Positions 1-6,304 of a DNA stretch of 6,671 nt are shown here, piece after piece. The notes under the pieces were generated by a model, which worked only from the letters and a program-made list of their open reading frames with translations, was not told the DNA's origin and did not search any database. The translations under genes were made by a program, and so were the position numbers. The number at the start of each line of letters is the position of its first letter. The first letter of the stretch is position 1. The stretch is from JAIVJN01 sp036732565 (GTDB lineage: Bacteria > Acidobacteriota > Vicinamibacteria > Vicinamibacterales > UBA2999): NCBI GenBank assembly GCA_036732565.1, contig DAINCF010000399.1, positions 1 through 6,671 on the forward strand, written 5' to 3'.

Positions 1-20
1 CCGCGCCGAAGCGTCTTCGC

Positions 21-25
21 GGAGG
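21..25 (+). promoter_or_regulatory. Shine-Dalgarno supporting the GTG start at 35
   Basis: GGAGG lies nine bases before the GTG codon. It decides the start, because the reading frame is open upstream to the window edge and no ATG is available. Confidence 0.6.
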
Positions 26-34
26 CGGGCACCG

Positions 35-667
35 GTGAAGAAGTCGGCGCGGGGACCTGCGCGGGTCATCTCGGCAGCCTGCGCATGTGGGCTGTCCGCC
101 TCGCTGGTAACCGCGGCGCCCGTTCTTCAATCAGCCACCATCCACCTCACCATGACCTCACCGACGTCCTGCGAGGTCGCGATGGCACTGAACGTCGAGG
201 GGGCTTCTGAAATCGAGCATCGCGTGGAGGCCCTGGCGATCGATCTCGTCGACGTGCAGGGCGCAGCACCAGTGGGCGAGCCGCGCACGATCGGTCGCAC
301 GCGATCGCTCGTGCTTCGGCCGACGGCGGCTTCATACGAGCTCCGCTATCGCGCGACCCAATCGGACGAGCGCGCCTATCGCTGTCCGATGTGGCTGCCG
401 ACCACGCCAACCGACGGGATCTCCCGTACGGTCCGATTCCTGGTCGACGTGCCAGCGTCCGCGACGCCTGGCGGATCGATGCCGGCAATGGCGTGGACGG
501 GCACACGGGGCACCACCACCCTGGGACACGTGCCGGCATTCGTGCGCGTGCCATTTGCGCTCGGTGGCGACCCACCCGGTTGGGACGTCGCGCGCGTGAT
601 GGACGCCGCCGCGGTCGTGGTGTTCGCGGGCGCGAGCGGGTTGTGGATCTGGCGCAGGAGACGCTGA
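35..667 (+). CDS. Exported, C-terminally membrane-anchored protein of unknown function
   Basis: I do not recognise this 210-residue protein. The N-terminus reads as a signal peptide: Lys2-Lys3 and Arg6/Arg10, a hydrophobic stretch at about residues 11-27, and a likely cleavage after the Ala pair near residue 28. The middle (about 30-180) lacks membrane segments, looks beta-rich, and has only two cysteines (46 and 117), which could form a disulfide outside the cytoplasm. The C-terminus is a hydrophobic span at about 188-205 followed by four arginines, a classic stop-transfer anchor. The expected topology is therefore a periplasmic domain tethered to the inner membrane. The GTG start is chosen for the GGAGG at 21-25, nine bases upstream, and because the signal peptide begins exactly there. 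The frame stays open to the window edge, so an upstream start cannot be excluded. It is followed after three bases by a small membrane protein and then a symporter, suggesting an accessory role in transport. That role is inference only. Confidence 0.75.
   Translation: MKKSARGPARVISAACACGLSASLVTAAPVLQSATIHLTMTSPTSCEVAMALNVEGASEIEHRVEALAIDLVDVQGAAPVGEPRTIGRTRSLVLRPTAASYELRYRATQSDERAYRCPMWLPTTPTDGISRTVRFLVDVPASATPGGSMPAMAWTGTRGTTTLGHVPAFVRVPFALGGDPPGWDVARVMDAAAVVVFAGASGLWIWRRRR
656..660 (+). promoter_or_regulatory. Shine-Dalgarno of the 40-residue membrane protein
   Basis: AGGAG inside the last codons of the preceding gene, ten bases before ATG 671. It is the main evidence, along with the ATGA overlap, that the very short frame is translated. 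Confidence 0.55.
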
Positions 668-670
668 CCG

Positions 671-793
671 ATGGGCTTCGGCTGGAGCTTCTACGCGTTT
701 TTCGCCGCTGCGCTGATATGGCTCGCTGTCTACTTCGTGTGGGCGGTCAGGGCGGACGTGCGCGAGCGAGAGCGGGAACGGATCCCCAGATGA
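671..793 (+). CDS. 40-residue single-pass membrane protein, putative symporter accessory
   Basis: A 41-codon frame (ATG at 671, TGA at 791-793) encodes 40 residues: a short N-terminus, one aromatic-rich hydrophobic segment at about residues 5-27 (MGFGWSFYAFF at the start), and a strongly charged tail with alternating Arg and Glu (RERERER near residues 31-37). By the positive-inside rule the tail should be cytoplasmic. An AGGAG at 656-660 sits ten bases upstream. Its stop codon overlaps the symporter ATG as ATGA, implying translational coupling. Several bacterial SSS-family transporters are known to have a small membrane partner encoded next door, for example YhdT with PanF or DUF485 proteins with ActP. 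This one is smaller than those and I cannot assign it to a named family. The position, SD and overlap argue it is real. Its function as a transporter partner is inference. It could also resemble CcmD-like proteins by size and shape, but no cytochrome c maturation genes are present. Confidence 0.72.
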   Translation: MGFGWSFYAFFAAALIWLAVYFVWAVRADVRERERERIPR

Positions 794-2253
794 CCGCGGA
801 TTCGCCCCTGTTGCTGATCGTCACGTTCACATACCTGGCGATCGTGCTGGGCATGTCGATCTGGGGGTACTTCCACACCGACACCGAGGAAGAGTTCCTC
901 GCCGCCGGGCGCTCGATCGGGCCGTGGGTGGGCGGCGCCGTCCTCGCCGCGACTCAGATCAGCGCCGGCACCTTCGTCGGCACGCTCGGCCGCCATTACC
1001 TGACCGGCGTGAGCTGGACGTGGATTTGGTTCGGCGCGTGGTCCGGTTGGGTCATCTCGGCCGTGCTGGTCGCGCCGAAGTTGCGGCGCTTCGGCGCGCT
1101 CACCGTCGCGGACTACGTCGGCAAGCGATTCGCGAGCGAAGGGGCGCGCACGCTGGCCGCGGCACTCATCATCGTGACCTACACCATCTACCTGACGGCG
1201 CAGTTCCAGGCGATCGGTGAGATCGCGTCCGCGGTCTTCGGCATCGCCCCGATGACGGCGATGGTCGCCTTGCTGGCGAGCACCGGCTTCTACACGGCGC
1301 TTGGCGGCGTGCGCTCCAGCTCGTACGTCGAGTTCGTGCAGACGCTGATCATGGTCCTCGCGCTCGTCTTCGCGGTGCCGGTGGTGCTGTCGCACGTGGG
1401 CGGCGTGACCGCGCTTGGTGAGTACGTGGGCTCGATCGAGCCGCGCATGACCGGCTGGTGGTTCACGGGGCGGGAGTTGCTGGCGTTCGGCGTGGCGTTC
1501 GGCTTGTCCCTGGCGGCGGCGCCGTACGAGATGACGCGCTACTACTCGATGCGCGACGTCCGCACGGTCCGGTACGCGATCGGGATCTCGATGGCCGCGC
1601 AGGCGCTGATCGGCTTCAGCGTGATGCTGCTCGGCATCGGCATGCGCGGCATCTTCCCGTTCCTGCCGTCGGCGGATCAAGCCTCCAGCATCATGGCGTC
1701 CACGGTGATGTCGCCCTTGCTCGGCTCGCTCTTCCTGGTCGCGATGCTGTCGGCGATCATGTCGACGGTGAACTCCATTCTTCTGGTGACCGGCGGCGCG
1801 TTCGCGCACGATCTCTACAAGCGGCTGGTCAATCCGCTGGCATCTCAGCGGCGGCTGATCTGGATCAACCGGATCTCCATCGTCGTGCTCGGCGTGATTC
1901 CGTTCTGGTTCGCGTCACAGAAGCTGGCCGACGTGCAGGCCATCGTGATCGAGCAGGCGAAGTTCATCGCCAGCTTCTTCTTCGTGCCCGTGGTGCTGGG
2001 CCTGAACTGGCCGCGCGGCACCAAAGAGGGAGCGATTGGCAGCATGGTGGCCGGCTTCCTCGGCTGTCTGCTGTGGACGTTCACGTTCCAACGCAGCTTC
2101 GCCTCGCATGGGATCGATTCTGCCGAAGTCGGGGTGGCGCTGAGCGCCATCACGTTCATCGTGGTCAGCCGGATGACGAAGCCAACGCCGACGGAGAACC
2201 TGCGAATCTTCTTCGATGACCACGCCCTAGCCACCGACCAATCGAGGACCTGA
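790..2253 (+). CDS. Sodium:solute symporter (SSS family)
   Basis: The 487-residue product is a polytopic inner-membrane transporter of the SSS family (PutP/PanF/vSGLT relatives, LeuT fold), of usual family length with roughly 12-13 hydrophobic spans. Family signs seen: the N-terminal block EEFLAAGRSIGPW (34-46) with a following Gly-rich span; LTVADYVGKRF (104-114); GGVRSSSYVEFVQ (172-184), matching the family GG-x-x-x-x-x-x-D/E-x-x-Q region; YEMTRYYSMRD (246-256); and SAIMSTVNSILL (321-332) ahead of HDLYK (340-344). Ser325-Thr326 align with the paired hydroxyl residues of the conserved Na2 sodium site. The substrate cannot be read from sequence. A small solute such as an amino acid, carboxylate or sugar is typical, moved inward with Na+. 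The ATG at 790 is chosen because it overlaps the previous stop (ATGA) and begins just before the first span. The same frame is open far upstream, but that part is non-homologous shadow of the first gene. The hydrolase-like gene begins one base after this stop. Confidence 0.93.
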   Translation: MTADSPLLLIVTFTYLAIVLGMSIWGYFHTDTEEEFLAAGRSIGPWVGGAVLAATQISAGTFVGTLGRHYLTGVSWTWIWFGAWSGWVISAVLVAPKLRRFGALTVADYVGKRFASEGARTLAAALIIVTYTIYLTAQFQAIGEIASAVFGIAPMTAMVALLASTGFYTALGGVRSSSYVEFVQTLIMVLALVFAVPVVLSHVGGVTALGEYVGSIEPRMTGWWFTGRELLAFGVAFGLSLAAAPYEMTRYYSMRDVRTVRYAIGISMAAQALIGFSVMLLGIGMRGIFPFLPSADQASSIMASTVMSPLLGSLFLVAMLSAIMSTVNSILLVTGGAFAHDLYKRLVNPLASQRRLIWINRISIVVLGVIPFWFASQKLADVQAIVIEQAKFIASFFFVPVVLGLNWPRGTKEGAIGSMVAGFLGCLLWTFTFQRSFASHGIDSAEVGVALSAITFIVVSRMTKPTPTENLRIFFDDHALATDQSRT

Positions 2254-2254
2254 G

Positions 2255-4066
2255 ATGTCTGCACCGTTCACCGTGTTCCATGATACCGCCCTGGAGTCCA
2301 TCGCCAGAGACGCCATCCGGCTCGATGAGCCGCGCGCGTTGTTGGATCGATTCGTCACGCTGGTGCGTGAGTCTGGCACGCCGGACGAGGAGACGGCCGC
2401 ACTCTACATCGTCGACCGACTGAAGGCACTCGGGATACCGGTCACGCTTCACACGCCCGAGCTCTACATCAGCCTGCCTGAGAAGGCAACGCTCGACGTG
2501 ACCACGTCCGCAGGTGCGCGAGCGTTGCGCGCACGGCCGCCGGCCATGGCGCGCTCGACAGGGGACACGCCCGTCGAGGCCGAGGTGTGCTACGTGCCGT
2601 CCCGGTATGCCGCAGGCACGCAATCGCTGTTCGACACACCGGACGCGGCGCGGGGCGGCGCTTCGGGCGACGATCCCGTCGCAGGACGCATCGTGCTCAC
2701 CGAAGGCTTCTCGATGCCTGGGCCCGTGCAAGCCTTCGAGCGGCGCGGCGCGGTCGCGCAGATCTACATCCACCCCGGCGAGCACATTCACGAGGGCATC
2801 TGCACGTCGATCTGGGGCGCGCCGACCCTGGAGTCGATCGGACGGAAGCCGAGGACGCCGGTCGTCTGCATCAACCGGCCAGATGGCGAAGCGCTCGTCG
2901 CCGAAGTGCAACGAGGTGTGGTGCGCGCGTCGGTGCGGACGTGGCTCCGCGAGGGTTGGATGCGCTGCCTCCTGCCCGTGGTCGACATCGCAGGCCAACA
3001 GGATCCCGACGACTTCCTGCTCGTCCACGGGCACTACGACTCGTGGTACGAGGGCATCGGCGACAACGCGACGGGCGATGCGGCGCTGCTGGAGCTGGCG
3101 CGCGTACTCTGGTCGATACGCGATCGGCTGCGGCGCGGCGTGCGCATCGCGTGGTGGCCCGGGCATTCCACGGGGCGCTACGCGGGCTCGACCTGGTATG
3201 CCGACACCTTCGCCGGAGACCTCGACGAGCACTGCATCGCCCAGCTCGACATCGATTCGCCCGGCTGCGCCGACGCCACTGCTTACGAGGAAGTCATGTG
3301 GATGGCAGAGGCCGATGCGCTATGCCGATCGTCCATTCACGACGCCCTTGGCCTTCCCTCGGCGCGTGTCCGGCCGCTGCGCGCCGGCGACTACTCGTTC
3401 AACCAGATCGGGCCGACCGGACTGTACATGCTGCTCTCGAACATTCCAGCCGAGGAGCGCGCGCGCCGCGGCTATTACGCCGTGGGCGGCTGCGGCGGCA
3501 ATACGGCGTGGCATACGCCGGACGATTTGATGCCGGTCGCGGACCTGAAGATCCTTCAGCGCGATCTCGCCGTCTATGTAACGACGATCCTGCGCATCGT
3601 CAATGCGCCGCTGCACCCATTCGACTACACTGCCGCGCTCGACGAGATGCGGGCGGCGGTCGCGCAGTATCAGGCCGCCGCGGGCGGCGAGATCGATTTC
3701 GAGCCGGTGCTTGCCGCGATGACAACGCTCGCGAACGACGTTCGCATCTGGCGGTCTTCGGCCGAGGCCCGCATCGCCGCTTCGCCCGAAGACACCGGTT
3801 TGCGCCGGCAACTCAATGCCACGCTGCGTCGTGTGGCACGGCTCCTCGTCCCGCTCAACTACGCCCGCGGCGAGCGCTTCGATCACGATCCCGCGCTGAA
3901 ATTCGGCATCGTGCCGAGACTCGAGCCCGCGGCCAGCTTCGCCTCGACCGCGGCGGAGCTGAGGCCGTTTCTCAAGGTCGGCCTCGTGCGCGAGGCCAAC
4001 AAAGTGTTGGGCATCCTCCGCGCCGCGCGACGCGAGGTGGCGATCGTCCGTGGCGCGGGCCTGTAG
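2255..4066 (+). CDS. M28-family, glutamate carboxypeptidase II-like protein with PA domain and altered active site
   Basis: The 603-residue product has the three-part layout of GCPII/transferrin-receptor relatives: a protease-like N-terminal part (about 1-100), an inserted PA (apical) domain (about 105-235), the rest of the M28 zinc domain (about 236-455), and a helical C-terminal domain (about 456-603). Against human GCPII, read by eye, HGHYDSW (258-264) supplies His260 (His377) and DNATGD (270-275) supplies bridging Asp270 (Asp387), with identical spacing. LDIDSPG (331-337) supplies Asp334 (Asp453), and WHTPDDL (419-425) supplies His420 (His553). The catalytic Glu-Glu pair (424/425) is replaced by His304-Ser305 within WWPGHSTGRYAGS (300-312). 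No signal peptide or membrane span is seen, so it should be cytoplasmic, unlike many M28 enzymes. SD GAGGA (2244-2248) is six bases before ATG, one base after the symporter stop. It probably acts on, or binds, what the symporter imports. Fold assignment is firm; peptidase activity is uncertain. Confidence 0.88.
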   Translation: MSAPFTVFHDTALESIARDAIRLDEPRALLDRFVTLVRESGTPDEETAALYIVDRLKALGIPVTLHTPELYISLPEKATLDVTTSAGARALRARPPAMARSTGDTPVEAEVCYVPSRYAAGTQSLFDTPDAARGGASGDDPVAGRIVLTEGFSMPGPVQAFERRGAVAQIYIHPGEHIHEGICTSIWGAPTLESIGRKPRTPVVCINRPDGEALVAEVQRGVVRASVRTWLREGWMRCLLPVVDIAGQQDPDDFLLVHGHYDSWYEGIGDNATGDAALLELARVLWSIRDRLRRGVRIAWWPGHSTGRYAGSTWYADTFAGDLDEHCIAQLDIDSPGCADATAYEEVMWMAEADALCRSSIHDALGLPSARVRPLRAGDYSFNQIGPTGLYMLLSNIPAEERARRGYYAVGGCGGNTAWHTPDDLMPVADLKILQRDLAVYVTTILRIVNAPLHPFDYTAALDEMRAAVAQYQAAAGGEIDFEPVLAAMTTLANDVRIWRSSAEARIAASPEDTGLRRQLNATLRRVARLLVPLNYARGERFDHDPALKFGIVPRLEPAASFASTAAELRPFLKVGLVREANKVLGILRAARREVAIVRGAGL

Positions 4067-4079
4067 GTAAGGTTGCGGA

Positions 4080-5144
4080 ATGCCGCCAGCGTACGTAGCG
4101 CAGGCCTTCAGGCCTGCCACCGCCATCGCATTCGTTTTCGTGGCGCTCGCGGCCGCGCAGCCGGCCGCTTGGCGATGGTTAGAGTCCGGCGAACGTGCGC
4201 TCAGCACGGATGGCGTCGTCACCGAGCTCTCGCTGCCGCACGCAGGCGGCGGTCCGACGACGATCGCGTTGGCGCGTGATGGAACGCTGTGGTTTACGGA
4301 GAGCGCCGGCAATCGGATCGGGCGGATGAATCCTGACGGCACCGGCCTGCGTGATTTTCCGCTCCCGAACGCGACCAGTGGACCGCGCATCATCGCCCTG
4401 GGCGCCGACGGTCACATGTGGTTCTCGGAGCACACCGGCAACCGCATCGGCCGCATCACGGCTGAAGGCGTGATCACCGAGTTCCCGATTCCGACGCCCA
4501 ACAGTATGCCCCGCGCCATCGCGCTCAGCGCCGACGGCAACATCTGGTTTGGCGAGTTCGCCGGCGGCAAGATTGGGCGCATCACACCGAGCGGCGTCAT
4601 CACCGAGTTCGCGATCCCCACGCCCAACAGTGGGCCGCGGGCGCTTGCGGCCGGGCCGGACGGCAACGTGTGGTTCTCCGAATTCAACGCCAGCAAGATC
4701 GGTCGCATCACCCCAGACGGCGCGATCACCGAGTTCGATTTACCGCGGCCGAACAGCGGCCCGGGGGACATCACCGCCGGCGCGGATGGACACATGTGGT
4801 TCGTCGAGCTTGCCGGTCAGATCGACGGACGAAAGACCGACGGCAATCGCGTCGGCCGGATCACGATGGACGGCAAGGTGACCGAGTTTCCGATCCCGAG
4901 TCCAACCGGATCGCCGATCAACATCGCCGTCGGGCCCGACCGCCACATCTGGTTCACGAAAGGCAGCCTGCTCGGGCGTGTGACGAGCGATGGCGTCATC
5001 ACCGAGTTCCCGATTCCGACACCACTCGGCGGCGCCACCGGGCTCACGGCAGGCAGCGATCGTCAGCCGCCGGCGCGGCTGGGCAACCGGCTCTGGTTTA
5101 CGCAGTCGGCCGGTAACAAGATCGCGTTTCTCACTTTTCGCTGA
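4080..5144 (+). CDS. Secreted seven-bladed Vgb-like (virginiamycin B lyase-type) beta-propeller
   Basis: The 354-residue product starts with a signal peptide (Arg11, hydrophobic 14-26, likely cleavage after the Ala pair near 30). It continues as seven repeats of about 40 residues starting near 47, 90, 131, 173, 215, 266 and 306. Each carries a TEF-x-(I/L)-P strand, a D-G-x-(I/M/V)-WF strand and a (N/K)-(R/K)-(I/V)-GR-(I/M/V) strand. This is the Vgb/streptogramin lyase propeller pattern; blade 5 has an insertion of about nine residues. From memory of the Staphylococcus Vgb structure, the catalytic residues are His228, Glu268, His270 and Glu284. The matching positions here are about Ile280, Gly318, Thr320 and Ser343, so lyase activity is unlikely. 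A binding or structural role outside the cytoplasm fits better. ATG 4080 is preferred because no other in-frame start preserves the signal peptide; AAGG (4069-4072) is a modest SD. It begins 13 bases after the M28-like gene, so read-through is likely. Residues 5-13 are encoded by a REP-like palindrome. Confidence 0.85.
   Translation: MPPAYVAQAFRPATAIAFVFVALAAAQPAAWRWLESGERALSTDGVVTELSLPHAGGGPTTIALARDGTLWFTESAGNRIGRMNPDGTGLRDFPLPNATSGPRIIALGADGHMWFSEHTGNRIGRITAEGVITEFPIPTPNSMPRAIALSADGNIWFGEFAGGKIGRITPSGVITEFAIPTPNSGPRALAAGPDGNVWFSEFNASKIGRITPDGAITEFDLPRPNSGPGDITAGADGHMWFVELAGQIDGRKTDGNRVGRITMDGKVTEFPIPSPTGSPINIAVGPDRHIWFTKGSLLGRVTSDGVITEFPIPTPLGGATGLTAGSDRQPPARLGNRLWFTQSAGNKIAFLTFR
4091..4117 (+). 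repeat. REP-like palindrome, copy 1 (inside the propeller gene)
   Basis: The unit reads GTACGTAGCGCAGGCC, then TTCA, then GGCCTGC. GCAGGCC and GGCCTGC form a perfect 7-bp stem with a 4-base loop, preceded by GTAG (4095-4098). A GTAG foot 5' of a short GC-rich hairpin is the hallmark of REP sequences mobilised by RAYT (TnpA-REP) proteins. Two more copies lie at 6305-6389. This copy is translated as part of a signal peptide. Confidence 0.75.
4203..5141 (+). repeat. Tandem blade-encoding repeats of the propeller gene
   Basis: Seven imperfect units encode the propeller blades. The central units (starting near 4470, 4596 and 4722) have a period of exactly 126 bases (42 codons) and stay similar in DNA sequence: the ATCACCGAGTTC core recurs in several units, including again near 4996. 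Outer units are more diverged, and blade 5 carries an insertion. Confidence 0.7.
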
Positions 5145-5172
5145 GCTGCAGGGCCTCTTTACTTCGCACGAT

Positions 5173-5186
5173 TGTCACGCGTGACA
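5173..5186. promoter_or_regulatory. Perfect 14-bp palindrome TGTCACGCGTGACA, candidate operator
   Basis: TGTCACG is followed directly by its exact reverse complement, with no spacer. A 14-bp dyad without a loop is more typical of a dimeric repressor site than of an RNA hairpin. It lies 169 bases before the FN3 start and 28 bases after the propeller stop, and overlaps the weak -35-like TTGTCA. No regulator gene is in view, so the binder is unknown. Confidence 0.4.
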
Positions 5187-5342
5187 CCGTTTCTTACTGG
5201 CTGCGTAAGGCTTCGACGGGCCTGGTAAAACCGCTCAGCTATCCCACATCCAGCACAAGAATTTTTCCCCGTGTGCGTCGACGACGCGTGGGGCATGCCC
5301 TTTGCCAAGCGACCAGCGCGCCGATCAATCTCAGCTTGCCGT

Positions 5343-5349
5343 AAGGAGG
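5343..5349 (+). promoter_or_regulatory. Strong Shine-Dalgarno fixing the FN3 start
   Basis: AAGGAGG is a near-perfect anti-SD match five bases before GTG 5355. It decides that start over the in-frame GTG at 5271, which has no SD and would put 28 charged residues ahead of an otherwise clean signal peptide. Confidence 0.8.
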
Positions 5350-5354
5350 GCCAC

Positions 5355-6290
5355 GTGACCGGATTGCGTTTCTCACGAATTGCGCCGACTGCCACCATGC
5401 TCTTGGCGCTCGTCCTCTCGACTCACGCTCTATCGGTGTCGGCTCAGGGTCGCGACGGCACACCGCCGACCGCTCCAACCAACCTGACGGTGACGGCGAC
5501 GACGGCGTACAGCGTCTCGCTGAGGTGGAGCCCCTCGTCGGACAACTCGGGGCAGTTCTCGTATGTCATCTGTTGCGCGTATACGAACAGTGCGACCGTC
5601 CCGCAAACCGAAACGACGTTCACCTTCACCGCTGGCATGGAAGCCGGCCGGTCGTACTCGCTTCGGATGTATGCCGTCGACGCCGCCGGCAACGCGTCGA
5701 AGTACAGCAACAGCGTGACGTTCACGCTTCCGCCGGATCCGGTCCCGCCCACGACCCCAAGCGTCTCGGTCGGCGAGATCGGACCGACTCATGTCGAACT
5801 TTCCTGGCGTTCCACCGACAACGGTCCGAACGTGTGGTACTGGATTTTCAAGAACGGCGTCGCCATCCAGCAGGGCACATCCAGCACATCGGGGATCATT
5901 CACCTGCTCGAGCCACAGACGACCTACACCTTCACGGTGCAGGCGCGGGACTTCGCGATGAATTGGTCGCCCATCAGCCCCGCCGTTGTCGTGACCACCG
6001 CGGCGAGCAACCCCAACGATCACACGCCGCCGACCACGCCTGGCAACCTGCGCGAAAGCCACTTTGGTGATGGAGAGATTCATTTGACGTGGGATCAGTC
6101 CACCGACGACCTCGATCCGCAGTCAGTGATCCGCTACAACGTCTACGTGAACGGCGTGCTCAGCGACGCCGCCGTCGGCAGAACCCGCAGCATCGTCTAC
6201 GGAGATCCTGGCGCGAACACGATCACGGTCGAGGCCGTCGATACGGCCGGCAACGCGTCGGCCGCAGCGACCATCATCGTGCAGCTCTAG
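5355..6290 (+). CDS. Secreted protein of three fibronectin type III domains
   Basis: The 311-residue product has a signal peptide (Arg5/Arg8, hydrophobic 11-28, likely cleavage SVSA-QG after residue 30), then three FN3 domains at about 37-127, 130-217 and 223-311. Each opens with a Pro-rich linker (GTPPTAPTNL, PPTTPSVSV, HTPPTTPGNL), has the core Trp of strand B (LRW 57-59, LSW 149-151, LTW 244-246), and ends with a Tyr/Thr-rich strand and a DxAGN-type turn (domains 1 and 3: DAAGNAS, DTAGNAS). Nothing catalytic, no membrane anchor and no sorting signal is visible beyond the third domain, so it is FN3-only. Such modules usually mediate binding or spacing in extracellular bacterial proteins such as polysaccharide-active enzymes. 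The partner here is unknown. Cys73-Cys74 are adjacent and unlikely to pair with each other. The gene is separated from its upstream neighbour by 210 bases and probably has its own promoter. Confidence 0.87.
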   Translation: MTGLRFSRIAPTATMLLALVLSTHALSVSAQGRDGTPPTAPTNLTVTATTAYSVSLRWSPSSDNSGQFSYVICCAYTNSATVPQTETTFTFTAGMEAGRSYSLRMYAVDAAGNASKYSNSVTFTLPPDPVPPTTPSVSVGEIGPTHVELSWRSTDNGPNVWYWIFKNGVAIQQGTSSTSGIIHLLEPQTTYTFTVQARDFAMNWSPISPAVVVTTAASNPNDHTPPTTPGNLRESHFGDGEIHLTWDQSTDDLDPQSVIRYNVYVNGVLSDAAVGRTRSIVYGDPGANTITVEAVDTAGNASAAATIIVQL

Positions 6291-6304
6291 CGAGGCTCGA
6301 GGCC

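Larger units (their letters stand above)
5145..5354. other. Intergenic leader between the propeller and FN3 genes
   Basis: This 210-base gap is the longest gene-free stretch but one of the few likely to hold a promoter. It contains a perfect 14-bp palindrome (5173-5186), a short hairpin candidate GCACA/TGTGC (5253-5276), a 10-bp palindrome GGGCATGCCC (5291-5300) and a strong SD. A TTGTCA at 5172 resembles a -35 box, but the -10 region 17 bases on (TACTGG) is poor. No U-tract terminator is evident after 5144. Confidence 0.4.

Noticed and set aside
1..38. Possible tail of an upstream gene ending in TGA at 36-38, overlapping GTG 35 as GTGA
   Set aside because: The overlap style matches the ATGA junction at 790, but only 11 codons are visible and nothing identifies them as coding.
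391..789. N-terminal extension of the symporter in the open frame upstream of 790
   Set aside because: It runs through the first gene and the small membrane protein out of frame, is Arg-rich and non-homologous, and removes the ATGA-coupled start.
730..1809. Long Arg/His-rich minus-strand frame opposite the symporter
   Set aside because: Composition (Arg, His, Asp, Gln in low-complexity runs) is that of an antisense shadow in GC-rich DNA; it has no domain, and the + strand gene has clear homology.
2165..3232. Long minus-strand frame opposite the M28-like gene
   Set aside because: Same shadow composition, no recognisable motif, and overlaps two well-supported genes on the other strand.
4080..5144. 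Calling the propeller gene vgb, a streptogramin resistance lyase
   Set aside because: Fold matches, but the catalytic His and Glu positions of Vgb are not conserved and a signal peptide is present.
5172..5200. Sigma70 promoter with TTGTCA and TACTGG boxes, 17-base spacing
   Set aside because: The -10 box matches TATAAT at only two positions, too weak to annotate as a promoter.
5140..5239. Inverted repeat GCTGAGC (5140-5146) and GCTCAGC (5233-5239) as terminator or large stem
   Set aside because: Only 7-bp arms with 86 bases between them and no T-run; likely chance.
5194..5350. c-di-GMP-I (GEMM) riboswitch upstream of the FN3 gene, suggested by a GCGTAAGGCTTCGACGGGCC stretch and a TTGCCG before the SD
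   Set aside because: The conserved GGCAAACC, GAAA tetraloop and ordered pairing elements are missing. A covariance-model scan (Rfam GEMM) would be decisive; I see no acceptable fold.
5271..5354. Extended N-terminus of the FN3 protein from the in-frame GTG at 5271
   Set aside because: It has no SD and would add 28 charged residues before the signal peptide. The AAGGAGG five bases before GTG 5355 is much better.
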